The notes below the pieces were generated by a model. The model did not search any database, had not been told where the DNA came from, and saw only the letters and a program-made list of their open reading frames with translations. Below are positions 35,738-45,287 of a DNA stretch of 64,000 bases, piece after piece. Both the position numbers and the translations under genes were made by a program. The stretch is from Clostridium beijerinckii (GTDB lineage Bacteria; Bacillota; Clostridia; Clostridiales; Clostridiaceae): NCBI RefSeq assembly GCF_036699995.1, contig NZ_CP144906.1, positions 747,501 through 811,500 on the forward strand. Reading direction: 5' to 3'. Each line of letters starts with the position of its first letter. Position 1 is the stretch's first letter.

Positions 35738-36913
35738 ATGAAAAAAAGTATAGCAATGAAAAATAATTTAGAAAAATTAAAGAATGAGGCTCAAGTGTTA
35801 TTAGATAATAACAAAGTTGAAGATGCTAAGAACAAGATGGAAGAGGTTAGAACGTTAAAAGCAGCTATCGAAGTTCAAGAAGAACTTGAACAAGAAGAAG
35901 AAGCAATATTAGCTGCACAAGCAGAAGCAGAAAAAGAGTCAGAAGAAGGCTCAGCAAAAGATTCTAAAAATAAAACAAAAGAAAATGCAAATATGATAAG
36001 AGCAATGATAAAGAAGGTTACAGGTAAAAAGCTAACAGAAGCTGAAAATGCATTGATATTACCAACTACAACCACTCCAGAAGGTACAAATGGAGAAGGT
36101 TATATATTACCTCAGGATATAAGAACTTTAATTCAAAAGAAGATAAGACAATATAAATCTTTAAGAGATGTATTGGGGTACATGCCTGTTGGAGCATTGA
36201 CAGGATCTTTCCCGGTTGAAAACTTTGAGACTGTATCAGGATTAGTAGATTTTGCTGATGGTACAGATGGAGAAGATGAGGATGAAATCAAATTTAAAAA
36301 TGTGAAATTCTCATTACAAGAAAAGGCGGCATTCATAAAATTATCAAATACACTATTATCTCTAACAGACAACGCTCTAATTAATTATGTAGTAGATGTA
36401 TTTGCAAGAAAAGCTGTTGTGACAGAAAATACTATGGGTTTAGCAGCATTAAAATCTAATAAGACAGTAAAAACTATTGCTGACTGGAAGGCGTTAAAAT
36501 CATCAATAAATAAAGATTTAGATCCAGGAGTATTATTTGGAACTGTTATAGTTACTAATCAAGATGGATTTGACGTTCTTGATGCTGCTTTAGATTCTTT
36601 TGGAAGACCAATATTACAGCCAAATCCAGCAAATCCAACTCAAAATTTGTTTAAAGGTTACCCAGTAGTAGTTTATTCTAATACAATGTTGTCAACAACG
36701 AATGGTAAAGCTCCTATTATTTATGGAAATTTAAGTTGTGCAGTATGTTTTGTAGATTTAAATGGTCAAATAGCATTTGCAACGTCAAGTGAAGCAGGAT
36801 TTATGAGTAATACTACTATTGCGAGACTTATTGAATTTATCGATGTAGTACAATGTGATAGCTCTGATAAGTGTTATATATATGGAGAATTAGCAGTTGG
36901 AGCATCAGCTTAA
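35738..36913 (+). CDS. Major capsid protein (HK97 fold)
   Basis: 391 residues. The first ~100 are a charged coiled-coil scaffold (delta) domain, probably removed by the protease encoded just before. The mature part begins near LPTTTTPEGTNGEGYILPQD and has the P- and A-domain pattern of HK97-like capsids (SLRDVLGYMPVGALTGSFPV). AAGGAAG precedes the ATG. A single copy, no duplicated capsid gene. Confidence 0.94.
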   Translation: MKKSIAMKNNLEKLKNEAQVLLDNNKVEDAKNKMEEVRTLKAAIEVQEELEQEEEAILAAQAEAEKESEEGSAKDSKNKTKENANMIRAMIKKVTGKKLTEAENALILPTTTTPEGTNGEGYILPQDIRTLIQKKIRQYKSLRDVLGYMPVGALTGSFPVENFETVSGLVDFADGTDGEDEDEIKFKNVKFSLQEKAAFIKLSNTLLSLTDNALINYVVDVFARKAVVTENTMGLAALKSNKTVKTIADWKALKSSINKDLDPGVLFGTVIVTNQDGFDVLDAALDSFGRPILQPNPANPTQNLFKGYPVVVYSNTMLSTTNGKAPIIYGNLSCAVCFVDLNGQIAFATSSEAGFMSNTTIARLIEFIDVVQCDSSDKCYIYGELAVGASA

Positions 36914-36951
36914 TTTTAGGGCTTAATGCCCTTCCTTCAGTGGGAGGTAAT

Positions 36952-37203
36952 ATGGATTTATCAACAATAAAGAGTTTTTTAAGAGTAGATTTTGATGATG
37001 ATGATGAATTAATTAAACTATTCATTGAAGTTGGAAAGAAGTATATTACAGATGGATTTGCAGAATATAGTGATGAAAACCCATCACATAAGTTATTATT
37101 ATTAAAGGCTATTAAAACTTTATATGATAGTAGAGATGATAATAATGATAGTGTTTATTTGAGTATAAAACTTCAAGAAAACTTAGGGGGATTAGATGGA
37201 TAA
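36952..37203 (+). CDS. Head-tail connector (gp6-like)
   Basis: 83 residues, all-helical pattern (LSTIKSFLRVDFDDDDELIKL) typical of the gp6-like / DUF3199-type connector ring below the portal. GGGAGGTAAT precedes the ATG. The end overlaps the next gene by 8 bases. Confidence 0.82.
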   Translation: MDLSTIKSFLRVDFDDDDELIKLFIEVGKKYITDGFAEYSDENPSHKLLLLKAIKTLYDSRDDNNDSVYLSIKLQENLGGLDG

Positions 37204-37564
37204 GCTAGCTGATAGATTAAATAATAGAATAGATGTTTATGGAAAAGTTAAATTCGAAAATGAATTTCATGAAGAAGATTATCATTTTGATAAGATAAAA
37301 TCTGTTTGGAGTGAAATAATTCCTACAGGTGGAAGTTTGGCAACTGGCCAAGGCGATACTATTTATGCAAAAATAACTCATAAAATTACTGTTAGAGATA
37401 AATCTATACCTAATTTATCTAATGATATGTATTTTATGTATAAAGGATTAAGGTATGATATTAATTTCTTTCAACCAAATTACAAATATAAAGATGCTAT
37501 AGAGATTATGTGTACGTTAGTTATACAAGACCCAAAGGACTTGGGGGTACAAGAAGATGGATGA
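37196..37564 (+). CDS. Head closure / head-tail joining protein
   Basis: 122 residues, beta-rich. ADRLNNRIDVYGK, VWSEIIPTGG and KITVRDK fit phage head-tail joining proteins of the SPP1 gp16-like type. Both ends overlap neighbours, so translation is coupled. It would seal the filled head. Confidence 0.82.
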   Translation: MDKLADRLNNRIDVYGKVKFENEFHEEDYHFDKIKSVWSEIIPTGGSLATGQGDTIYAKITHKITVRDKSIPNLSNDMYFMYKGLRYDINFFQPNYKYKDAIEIMCTLVIQDPKDLGVQEDG

Positions 37565-37994
37565 TAGCTTTAATTTTAAAGAGTTAGATTCATTTCAAAA
37601 GCAAATGTTAGAGGTTGCTAATGATACAATGCCTAAAGAATCTAAGAAATTTATTAGAAAAGAAGGTACTAAGTTAAGAAAAAACACATCTAAAAAGGCA
37701 AGACAAAAGGTAAAGAAGGAAACAGGTAAATACTTTAAATCTATTAAACGAGGAAAGGTTTATTATTATAATGGTAACCTATCTATAAGAACTTATTCTA
37801 CAGCTCCACATGCACATTTAATAGAGAAAGGTCATAGGCAAGTAACTAAAGATGGGAAAGAAGTTGGTTGGGTAGATGGAAAACATATTTTCGAAGATAC
37901 TCAGAAAGAATTTGAAGAACAATATTTTAAAGATAATGAAGAATTTGTAGAAGAAATAGTAAAGACTTTATTAGTAAATAAGTTGAAAGGTTAA
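37557..37994 (+). CDS. HK97 gp10-like tail completion protein
   Basis: 145 residues, strongly basic middle (RKNTSKKARQKVKKETGKY) and YSTAPHAHLIEKGHRQVTKDG near 79-99. That is the signature of the gp10 / minor tail family. It overlaps the previous gene by 8 bases. Confidence 0.85.
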   Translation: MDDSFNFKELDSFQKQMLEVANDTMPKESKKFIRKEGTKLRKNTSKKARQKVKKETGKYFKSIKRGKVYYYNGNLSIRTYSTAPHAHLIEKGHRQVTKDGKEVGWVDGKHIFEDTQKEFEEQYFKDNEEFVEEIVKTLLVNKLKG

Positions 37995-38000
37995 GTTTAT

Positions 38001-38465
38001 ATGGTAACGTTGAATGAAATAAGAACAGCAATTAATAATACTATTATTAATGCACTAAAAGGTACTAAATTTGAAGGAGTTAAACCTACAGCAATAGATT
38101 TTACAGATGGAATACCAAGGCCATCTATAAGACTAATCTTTGACAATTCTAGAACTGGAAAGTCTAATAGTAATTTGAAAGAAAGGACCCTAACAGTTAG
38201 GGTTTATTTTTATGCTGAAAATAAGGATAGATATAGAAATGACAACATAGAAATGCAAGATATATTGGAAAATACATTTTTAGAAGATGTAAAAGTTACT
38301 GATACTTTTTATATGCCACTTGTTGAAGATGGAGAAGTTGAATGTGAGGTAGTTGATACAGTACTTCAATGCAGTTTTGATTTATATTCTCTTGAGGAAA
38401 TATATGATGATTCTAACTTAGAACCAATAGAAGAATTAAACTTTAACTTAAATTTAGAAGAATAG
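38001..38465 (+). CDS. Tail terminator-like protein (DUF6838 type)
   Basis: 154 residues, acidic. Position between gp10-like and sheath genes, and the RPSIRLIFDN to TLTVRVYFYAENKD strands, fit the tail terminator role in PBSX-like phages, where it caps the tube. Family name moderately sure. Confidence 0.7.
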   Translation: MVTLNEIRTAINNTIINALKGTKFEGVKPTAIDFTDGIPRPSIRLIFDNSRTGKSNSNLKERTLTVRVYFYAENKDRYRNDNIEMQDILENTFLEDVKVTDTFYMPLVEDGEVECEVVDTVLQCSFDLYSLEEIYDDSNLEPIEELNFNLNLEE

Positions 38466-38475
38466 GAGTGATGAT

Positions 38476-39573
38476 ATGACAGTTACAATGCCAAATATTG
38501 ATGTATCATTCAGTCAAAAAGCGGCTTCGCTTCCTGAGAGAAGTGAAAGAGGTTATGCAATATTAATAGTTAAAGATGATACAAACGCAATGTTTAATTA
38601 TAAAGAATATTCCGATATAACTGAGATAGATACTGATAAGGAATTATACACAGAAGGTAACTTACAATATTTAAAAGACATATTTACATTTGCCCCATAT
38701 AAGGCTTGTGTAGTGAAAATTGGGAATACAGCAACTATTTCTGATGCACTAAAAATTGTTATCGAGAATGTAAAAACAGGATGGATAACAATGGCAGATG
38801 GTGAAACAGAAGATTTTACAACTTTATCAAGTTGGATAAAATCGCAAGTAGCTAATAAAAAAACTTATAAAGCGGTAGTATACAATGTAACTTCACCAGA
38901 TGAAAAGCATATAGTTAATTTTGTTAATACAAAGATAACTTTTAGTGATAGCAGGGGTGAACAAACAGGAGAAAAATATTGTCCAAGTCTTATTGGAATT
39001 TTAGCAAAATGTAATATTACTCAAGGCTGTAATTACTTTAAATGTACAAATCTTAGTAAGGTTTCAGAGGTTGATGATAGAAATGAGGCTCTAGGTGCAG
39101 GGAAGTTTATTTTAATTAATGATGGTGCAGATGTTAGAATTGCACGTGGAATTAACAGTTTAACTACTACAAATGGGAAATCAGCTACAGAAGATATGAA
39201 AGAAATAGAAGTGGTTGAAGCAATGGATCTTATGCAAGATGATATTTCAACTACATTTAAAGAGGATTATCTTGGTGGTGGATATAAGAATAAATATGAT
39301 AATCAAATTTTATTTATTTCAGCAGTTAATGGATATTTTAAAAAATTATCAGCTAATGGAACAGACGTATTAGATGAAGAATACGAAAATAAAAGTGATA
39401 TAAATGTTGAAGAACAAAGAGCAGCATGGATAGCAGCAGGCACAAATGAGGCTAAAGATTGGACCGATATCCAAGTTAGAAAAAATACATTTAAGAGAAG
39501 TTTATTTATTAATGCTAATGTGAAAATATTACAAAGCATGGTCGATTTAGACTTTGCAATTAATTTAGCTTAG
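38476..39573 (+). CDS. Contractile tail sheath protein (XkdK-like)
   Basis: 365 residues. Sheath features: an N-terminal strand region (MPNIDVSFSQKAASLPERSE), a central insertion domain and the conserved C-terminal domain ending IDVR-like WTDIQVRKNTFKRSLFINAN. Its presence makes this a myovirus-like phage. GGAGTGATG overlaps the ATG region. It contracts to drive the tube through the envelope. Confidence 0.92.
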   Translation: MTVTMPNIDVSFSQKAASLPERSERGYAILIVKDDTNAMFNYKEYSDITEIDTDKELYTEGNLQYLKDIFTFAPYKACVVKIGNTATISDALKIVIENVKTGWITMADGETEDFTTLSSWIKSQVANKKTYKAVVYNVTSPDEKHIVNFVNTKITFSDSRGEQTGEKYCPSLIGILAKCNITQGCNYFKCTNLSKVSEVDDRNEALGAGKFILINDGADVRIARGINSLTTTNGKSATEDMKEIEVVEAMDLMQDDISTTFKEDYLGGGYKNKYDNQILFISAVNGYFKKLSANGTDVLDEEYENKSDINVEEQRAAWIAAGTNEAKDWTDIQVRKNTFKRSLFINANVKILQSMVDLDFAINLA

Positions 39574-39589
39574 AGAGGAGGAAATAAAC

Positions 39590-40021
39590 ATGGGAAATCA
39601 AGCATTAGCGAATAAGGTTTTGACAGGCAGCAGTGGTAATCTGTGGTTTAATGGACAGCTTTTAGCCAATTTAAGTAAGATTGAAGCTAAAGTAAAAGGT
39701 AATTTTGAAACGGTTGAGTTTTGTGGAGATAATGCAACATATAGCAGATATAATGGGTGGTCAGGAGAAGGTACGCTTACAGTAAAAAAAGTTGATAGTA
39801 CAATATGGAAGATTTGTGCTGATGCATATAAAAGTGGAGTTATGCCAGATATAAAATTAATATCAAGTTTAACTGATAAAGCAACAGGAAAAAGTGAAAA
39901 AGCAAGTATAGAGGGAGTAGTAATAACTGAATTCCTACTTGCTGGGTTTGAATCTAAAAAAATAATTGAAGAAGAGTTTCCGTTTAACTTTGGAGACTTC
40001 GATGCTATTGAAACTATTTAA
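39590..40021 (+). CDS. Tail tube protein (XkdM-like)
   Basis: 143 residues. LTGSSGNLWFNGQLLANLSKIEAKV at the N-terminus and FPFNFGDFDAIE at the C-terminus match PBSX XkdM-type tube proteins. It forms the inner tube inside the sheath. GAGAGGAGG precedes the ATG. Confidence 0.92.
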   Translation: MGNQALANKVLTGSSGNLWFNGQLLANLSKIEAKVKGNFETVEFCGDNATYSRYNGWSGEGTLTVKKVDSTIWKICADAYKSGVMPDIKLISSLTDKATGKSEKASIEGVVITEFLLAGFESKKIIEEEFPFNFGDFDAIETI

Positions 40022-40025
40022 TATT

Positions 40026-40052
40026 AAGATGCTTATAATTAAGCATCTTTTC
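40026..40052 (+). terminator. Hairpin after the tube gene
   Basis: AAGATGCTT and AAGCATCTT form a perfect 9-bp stem followed by TT. It may set the high tube/sheath level relative to later tail genes. Confidence 0.6.
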
Positions 40053-40082
40053 AATTTTAAAATAAAATTTTGGAGGAATATT

Positions 40083-40493
40083 ATGAACAAAATGTCATTA
40101 GAGGATTTTATTAAAAAGGGATTAGAGAAAAGTGAAGGAATAAGGAAAGAAGCGGATATAGAGATAGAAGGATATGGACCTATAAGCTTTATAAGACCTA
40201 CAGAAGATAATCTTTTAGAGTATTTAGATGCTCAGGCAAATGCAATTAAGATGAATAAAAATGAAGAGATAATCGGTACAGATTATAAATTATTGATCAA
40301 TGCGTCTAAAGAATTCATTTATTTTTCTTGTCCATTTTTACAAAATCCAGAATTGCATAAAGCTTGGGGAATAAAAGATCCTTTAGATGCACCAGTAAAG
40401 GCTTTTGGAGTTGAAAATTTAGCTGGAATAGCTAAAAAGATAAAGGAAACTTTTGGAGATGGTAAAAAGACTAAAGAAAAATTAAAAAACTAA
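40083..40493 (+). CDS. Tail assembly chaperone (XkdN-like), zero-frame product
   Basis: 136 residues: KMSLEDFIKKGLEKSEGI near the start and IYFSCPFLQNPELHKAWG near 85 fit XkdN-type chaperones, which coat the tape measure during tail assembly. TGGAGGAAT precedes ATG 40083. The last codons contain the slippery heptamer A-AAA-AAC (40484-40490) directly before TAA, allowing a -1 shift into the next frame. Confidence 0.88.
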   Translation: MNKMSLEDFIKKGLEKSEGIRKEADIEIEGYGPISFIRPTEDNLLEYLDAQANAIKMNKNEEIIGTDYKLLINASKEFIYFSCPFLQNPELHKAWGIKDPLDAPVKAFGVENLAGIAKKIKETFGDGKKTKEKLKN

Positions 40494-40666
40494 TAAGGGG
40501 GAATGGCAAAGGAGAGATAGGACCATTATTTTGGTTAGGTTATTTCTTTGAATGTGGTCATTCCCTCGAATATTTATGGAGTTTACCTAAAACTCAAAAA
40601 GAGCTTTTAATGGAATATGTTATTTATAAAAATGAATTAACGAATGCTAAACCACCCAAAAATTAA
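40487..40666 (+). CDS. Frameshift extension of the tail chaperone
   Basis: The -1 frame is open from 40475 to the TAA at 40664-40666 and has no good start of its own. It reads protein-like sequence (GPLFWLGYFFECGHSLEYLW). Slippage at A-AAA-AAC would fuse 58 further residues to the chaperone, giving a 194-residue form, as in lambda gpG/gpGT and many long-tailed phages. The longer form would bridge chaperone and tube protein. Seen directly: heptamer, position, open frame; use of the shift is inferred. Confidence 0.8.
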   Translation, partial: KLIRGNGKGEIGPLFWLGYFFECGHSLEYLWSLPKTQKELLMEYVIYKNELTNAKPPKN

Positions 40667-40681
40667 TGTGGAGGTGATAAT

Positions 40682-42790
40682 TTGGCATCTAAAGTAATTA
40701 ATACCATATTAAATTTGAAAGATAATTTTAGTGACACTATTCAGAATGTTGCTAAAAATACTCAAGGATTTAAGTCTGGTATGAAGGATACAGAAGATCA
40801 GGCTGTTAAAATGAAAAAAACAGTTAGTGAAGCTTTTAGTATTGTTAAAGACTCTATGCTTAGGGGAATCGGCTTTGGTGCTGGTATGGATATATGGGAG
40901 AGCATGAAAGATGGTATAGTTGAAACTGTTACTTTCGGAAATGAGCTTCAAAAATCTCTAAATGGAGTTATGACATCTAGTGGACTTGCTGAAACTGGCA
41001 TGGATAGAATGAAAAATGTCATGCTAGATATATACAATGATAATTTTGGAGAGAATTTCGAAGAGATAGGCGAAGCATTAAAAGCAGTAGGAGAGCAAAC
41101 TGGATATACTGGTGATGATTTAAAAGGACTAACTGAAAATGCAATAGCATTAAAAGATACTTTTGGATATGAGGTAAATGAATCTGTTAGATCAGCATCG
41201 ACTTTAATGAAACAATTTGGAGTAGATGGTGATGAAGCATTTAATTTAATTGCACAAGGGAAACAAGGTGGATTAGATTTTAGTGGAGAAATGTTAGATT
41301 CTATCAATGAATATAGTGTGCAATTCAAAAAACTTGGATTAAATGCTGAAGATATGTTTAATGTATTCTCAGCAGGATCACAAGAAGGTGCTTTTAATTT
41401 AGACAAAGTTGGAGATGCAATTAAAGAATTTTCTATAAGAGCTGTTGATGGAAGTAAAACAACAGAAGATGGATTCACTCAGCTTGGATTTAATGCTGAT
41501 GATTTAGCAGCTAAATTTGCTCAAGGCGGAGATAGCGCAAAAGATACTTTTGAGGATGTTATTGCAGCTTTATCAAATATGAAAGACCCTTTAAAACAAA
41601 GCCAAATAGGCGTCGAACTGTTTGGAACGCAATTTGAAGATTTAGGTATAAACGTAATTGAAAGTTTAGGAAATGTTGATGGAGAAATAAGCAACACATA
41701 TGATGCTTTGGCGCAAATAAACAAAATAAAATATAGCGATGTAGGTAGTGCATTTGAGGGAATTAAACGAAATATTCAAACAAGCGTATTAATTCCAATC
41801 TCGGATGCTGTACTACCTCGTTTAAATGATTTTGCAAATTGGTTTAGAAGTAATATTCCTGAAATAAAAGAAGATATAGGTGGAGTAACTAATACTTTTT
41901 TAAGCGTTGGAGGTTCAATTATAGACAAGATCGTGCCTTCGCTTGGTGATTTAATAGGTTCTGCATCTAATTTGGTAAGCACCATTTATAATAGTGTTGT
42001 ACCATCATTTTCAGCTATAACACCTGATAATTGGGATTCTGTAAGTGATGCTATTTCTGGAATAATTGATGGAGCTACAGGAGTAGTTAATTTTGTAAAT
42101 GACAATTGGCCAACAATTGAACCAGTTGTATATAGTATAGTTGGAGCAATCGCTGCATGGCAGTTGGCTATCGTTGGAGTTAATACTTGGATTGGAATTA
42201 CAACATTTGCAACTAGTGCATGGGGAACAATAGAACTTATGATTTGGGGGATACAAAATGCTACAAGTGCCTGGGAAGCAGCACAATGGCTGTTAAATGT
42301 GGCAATGGATGCAAATCCAATTGGAGTTGTAACCCTTGCAATAGCTGGTTTAGGATTTGCAATATATGAAGTTGTAAAACACTTTAAAGATATTTGTGAA
42401 TGGGCAGAAAATGCATGGGGAAAACTTAAGAAGTTTCTTGGATTAGATGGCTCTAAAGTTAATGTAACAGCAACAGAAACAGTTACATCCATAACAAATG
42501 GAAGCGGAGATCCAGTGTATACAAGAACGCCTATGAATGCAACAGGAACACATTATTGGCCTGGTGGCCCTACTAGAATGAATGAGTTTGGAAATGGAGA
42601 AATGGCAATACTGCCAAGTGGATCGAAAGTTATTCCGGCAGGTCAAACAGATAAGATATTGAATAATAGTAGTCAACCATTTATTGTACAATTGATTGTT
42701 CAAGGTAATTTAATAGGAAATGAGGAATATGCAGATATATTAGGTCAGCATATTTACAATAAACTTTATTATCAAATGGTTAATTCATAG
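40682..42790 (+). CDS. Tail tape measure protein
   Basis: 702 residues, fairly short. The N-terminal two-thirds is helical with TP901-type tape-measure features (GMDIWESMKDGIVETVTFG, FGVDGDEAFNLIAQGKQGG, GTQFEDLGINVIESLG). Hydrophobic segments are at about 475-570. Length sets tail length; at the usual 1.5 angstrom per residue this gives roughly 100 nm. TTG start behind GGAGGTGATAAT. No lysozyme domain is evident. Confidence 0.9.
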   Translation: MASKVINTILNLKDNFSDTIQNVAKNTQGFKSGMKDTEDQAVKMKKTVSEAFSIVKDSMLRGIGFGAGMDIWESMKDGIVETVTFGNELQKSLNGVMTSSGLAETGMDRMKNVMLDIYNDNFGENFEEIGEALKAVGEQTGYTGDDLKGLTENAIALKDTFGYEVNESVRSASTLMKQFGVDGDEAFNLIAQGKQGGLDFSGEMLDSINEYSVQFKKLGLNAEDMFNVFSAGSQEGAFNLDKVGDAIKEFSIRAVDGSKTTEDGFTQLGFNADDLAAKFAQGGDSAKDTFEDVIAALSNMKDPLKQSQIGVELFGTQFEDLGINVIESLGNVDGEISNTYDALAQINKIKYSDVGSAFEGIKRNIQTSVLIPISDAVLPRLNDFANWFRSNIPEIKEDIGGVTNTFLSVGGSIIDKIVPSLGDLIGSASNLVSTIYNSVVPSFSAITPDNWDSVSDAISGIIDGATGVVNFVNDNWPTIEPVVYSIVGAIAAWQLAIVGVNTWIGITTFATSAWGTIELMIWGIQNATSAWEAAQWLLNVAMDANPIGVVTLAIAGLGFAIYEVVKHFKDICEWAENAWGKLKKFLGLDGSKVNVTATETVTSITNGSGDPVYTRTPMNATGTHYWPGGPTRMNEFGNGEMAILPSGSKVIPAGQTDKILNNSSQPFIVQLIVQGNLIGNEEYADILGQHIYNKLYYQMVNS

Positions 42791-42805
42791 AAAGGAAGGT
42801 AATAA

Positions 42806-43573
42806 ATGAGTAATTATAATATTTATGTTAGTGATTATAATAGAACAAAAGTATTACAATTTCCAACGATTCCACCTAAGTTACCTTCCTTTTCTAGTGA
42901 TAGCAAGAATGAGGAGTTTGAAACTTATTGGGATATACCATATAACTTTATTGAGAAAAAAGGATTACTTAAAAGTTCCTGGAGTGATTGGCTTCCAAGA
43001 GATGCAAGTAAGTATTATTTCTCTAAAAGTAAAGTTAATGCAAAGGAAATAATCGATTTAATTGAAAATGCTAAAACTAATGCTGAACCTATTCGAGTAG
43101 TAATAAGTACTCCTGATGGATATTATGTAAATGATTCTTTTAGCGTTGAAAAATTTGAGCATTCAATAATGAAAAATGGTGATTATGAATATAGCTTAGA
43201 TCTTAAGCAATGGCGAGATTATAATACTATTATTACGCAAACTAGCACAGTAGGATGGCAACAAGATAATACTGGATGGTGGTACGTATATGATGCAAAT
43301 GGAAGTTATTATATGGGGAATTGGCAGCTTATAAACAATGAATGGTATAATTTTAGAACAGATGGCTATGCACAACAAAATAGTTGGATTCAAGATGGTC
43401 TTTATTGGTATTATTTTAAAGATAGTTGCGCTATGGCTAGAAATGAATGGATTCAATATAAAAATAAATGGTATTATTTTGGTTCTGATGGAGCAATGTA
43501 TTTTAGTGGATCTGCGACAATAGATGGAGTTAAATATACATTTGATGATGATGGAGCTTTAATTGAAAGTTAG
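42806..43573 (+). CDS. XkdP-like baseplate protein with cell-wall-binding repeats
   Basis: 255 residues. The N-terminal ~140 (FPTIPPKLPSFSS to NGDYEYSLDLKQWRDYNT) match PBSX XkdP-type proteins, which normally end in LysM. Here the C-terminal ~110 are five or so choline/glucan-binding-type repeats (GWQQDNTGWWYVYDANG, NNEWYNFRTDGYAQ, GLYWYYFKDS, KNKWYYFGSDGAM). The swap suggests the baseplate hub grips a wall polymer other than bare peptidoglycan. AAAGGAAGG precedes the ATG. Confidence 0.85.
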   Translation: MSNYNIYVSDYNRTKVLQFPTIPPKLPSFSSDSKNEEFETYWDIPYNFIEKKGLLKSSWSDWLPRDASKYYFSKSKVNAKEIIDLIENAKTNAEPIRVVISTPDGYYVNDSFSVEKFEHSIMKNGDYEYSLDLKQWRDYNTIITQTSTVGWQQDNTGWWYVYDANGSYYMGNWQLINNEWYNFRTDGYAQQNSWIQDGLYWYYFKDSCAMARNEWIQYKNKWYYFGSDGAMYFSGSATIDGVKYTFDDDGALIES

Positions 43574-43581
43574 GTGATAAT

Positions 43582-44493
43582 GTGTATAAGCTTATTGTTA
43601 ATAATCAAGATATTTTTAATGATGGCAATACTGTTTCGTGGGGTGGAGATACAGATAACTTGGGGAGTCAATTAACTTTTGATAGTATAAAAGAAATTCC
43701 TACTGGAACAGTTGTGCAGCTATTTAATGACTCCTTAGAAATTTTTAGAGGAATTGCATTTCATCCAATTAAAAAAAGATGGATATGGAGTTATACATGT
43801 CAGGACTATAGTTATTATCTTAAGAATAATAAAATCTCGGTCAAACAATTTTATAATATGAGGGCAGATGATGCTATAAGATCCTTAGCTAATGAAGCGT
43901 ATTTAATCTGTATAATAGTAGACATGCCAACTCCTATAAGCAAAACTTATTCGAATACTACTATGGATAAAATAATAGACGACATTTTAGAACAAGCTAA
44001 AAATGACCAGGGAGCAACATATTTTAAAGAAATAGAAGGTAATATTTTATATATTAGAAAGCTTTCAGAAATGAAAATTAATCCTAAAATAATTTTACCT
44101 AAGCAAATAGATATAGATATGTCAATGGAGAAAATGAAAAATAGGATAACTGTAACAAGCGGAAATGATGATAATGCAAAAGTAGAAGCTACAGCAGAAG
44201 ATACAAGTCAACAAGGATTCTATGGAGTTTTAAGTGATAATTTCAATGTAGAGGATAAAAATATTGCACAAGCTCAAAATATTGCCAATAATGCTTTAGT
44301 AAATAGCAATAAAATAGAATATTCAGCTACTTTAAATGATATGATAGCACTTAAAGATGGAGATTTAATAAAGCCTAATAGAATGATTTATTTGCAAGCA
44401 GGAAGTAGATTGAATGGGTACTATAAAATAAAAAATGCAAATCATAAATTACAAAATGGATTGCATAAGGCAAGTATTACAATTGTTTGGTAG
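43582..44493 (+). CDS. XkdQ-like baseplate hub protein
   Basis: 303 residues. VNNQDIFNDGNTVSWGGD, IWSYTCQDYSYYLKNN and MIYLQAGSRLNGYYKIKNANHKL at the C-terminus (in two pieces) fit XkdQ, a gp27/gpD-like hub component. GTG start behind AGGTGATAAT; the overlapping ATG belongs to another frame. Confidence 0.85.
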   Translation: MYKLIVNNQDIFNDGNTVSWGGDTDNLGSQLTFDSIKEIPTGTVVQLFNDSLEIFRGIAFHPIKKRWIWSYTCQDYSYYLKNNKISVKQFYNMRADDAIRSLANEAYLICIIVDMPTPISKTYSNTTMDKIIDDILEQAKNDQGATYFKEIEGNILYIRKLSEMKINPKIILPKQIDIDMSMEKMKNRITVTSGNDDNAKVEATAEDTSQQGFYGVLSDNFNVEDKNIAQAQNIANNALVNSNKIEYSATLNDMIALKDGDLIKPNRMIYLQAGSRLNGYYKIKNANHKLQNGLHKASITIVW

Positions 44494-44500
44494 GTGAAAA

Positions 44501-44821
44501 ATGGATAGATATGATGTTGGAATTATGAAATTGTTTAGGGAAAGAGATAATAAAGATCCAGATGAAGCTAAAATAGGCAAAATAATTTCATTAAATCCTA
44601 TGAAGGTATCCTTATTTGGAGGAGCAGCTATATTTATAGAAAATGATGATCATACTCCTCTCTATGTATGTGAGGATCTAAGAAAAATAACTGGAACTAT
44701 AGAAATTGAAGGCAATGAATCTAAAAATTTTATTATAACAAGAGAACTAAATAATGGGGATAGTGTTTTATGTATTCCTATTTTAAATGGTCATGCTTAT
44801 GTTGCAGTAAAGAAAGTGTAA
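44501..44821 (+). CDS. XkdR-like baseplate protein (DUF2577)
   Basis: 106 residues, beta-rich (GKIISLNPMKVSLFGG, LNNGDSVLCIPI), typical of DUF2577 proteins between XkdQ and XkdS. GTAGGTG precedes the ATG 7 bases after the previous stop. Confidence 0.85.
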   Translation: MDRYDVGIMKLFRERDNKDPDEAKIGKIISLNPMKVSLFGGAAIFIENDDHTPLYVCEDLRKITGTIEIEGNESKNFIITRELNNGDSVLCIPILNGHAYVAVKKV

Positions 44822-44837
44822 AAGAGGTGATATAGTT

Positions 44838-45284
44838 TTGTTTCCGAATCAAGAAGTAGTTAACACAATAGACAAATTAGATGATACAAATTCAATAAGT
44901 AGTAAAGGTAAATCTCCATGTTTCAATTTTGAAACAGGAGATTTTTATGTTAAAGATGGAAGAGTAGAAACAATAAGTAAGCACGAGGCTTTAAAGCAAT
45001 GGATTCAAAAAACTATTAGAACAGATAAAAACAAATACAAAATATATAATACAAACAATACTGAAAAATATGGTGTTGATTCGCTCTTGGATTTAATAAC
45101 AAGCGATTATCCTTTAGCTTATAAGGAAGCGCAAATTCAAATTATAATTACAGAAGCATTATTAAGAAATTCTGATATAAAAGCTGTAAATAATTTTGTG
45201 TTTAAAAAGTATAAAAGGTTACTTAATTGCACTTTTGATGTTATTAGTATTTATGGCACAAGCACAGAAAGTGTGGTGAGATAG
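44838..45284 (+). CDS. XkdS-like baseplate wedge protein (DUF2634)
   Basis: 148 residues. ALKQWIQKTIRTDKNKYKIY and a Y-G-V-D-S-L-L segment are the signature of DUF2634, the gp25-like wedge of PBSX phages. TTG start behind AGAGGTGAT. Confidence 0.87.
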   Translation: MFPNQEVVNTIDKLDDTNSISSKGKSPCFNFETGDFYVKDGRVETISKHEALKQWIQKTIRTDKNKYKIYNTNNTEKYGVDSLLDLITSDYPLAYKEAQIQIIITEALLRNSDIKAVNNFVFKKYKRLLNCTFDVISIYGTSTESVVR

Positions 45285-45287
45285 AAA

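Noticed and set aside
41986..42492. Long antisense open frame (168 codons) and other antisense frames within the tape measure gene
   Set aside because: They run opposite to a well-supported gene, have no ribosome site, and arise from its codon bias.
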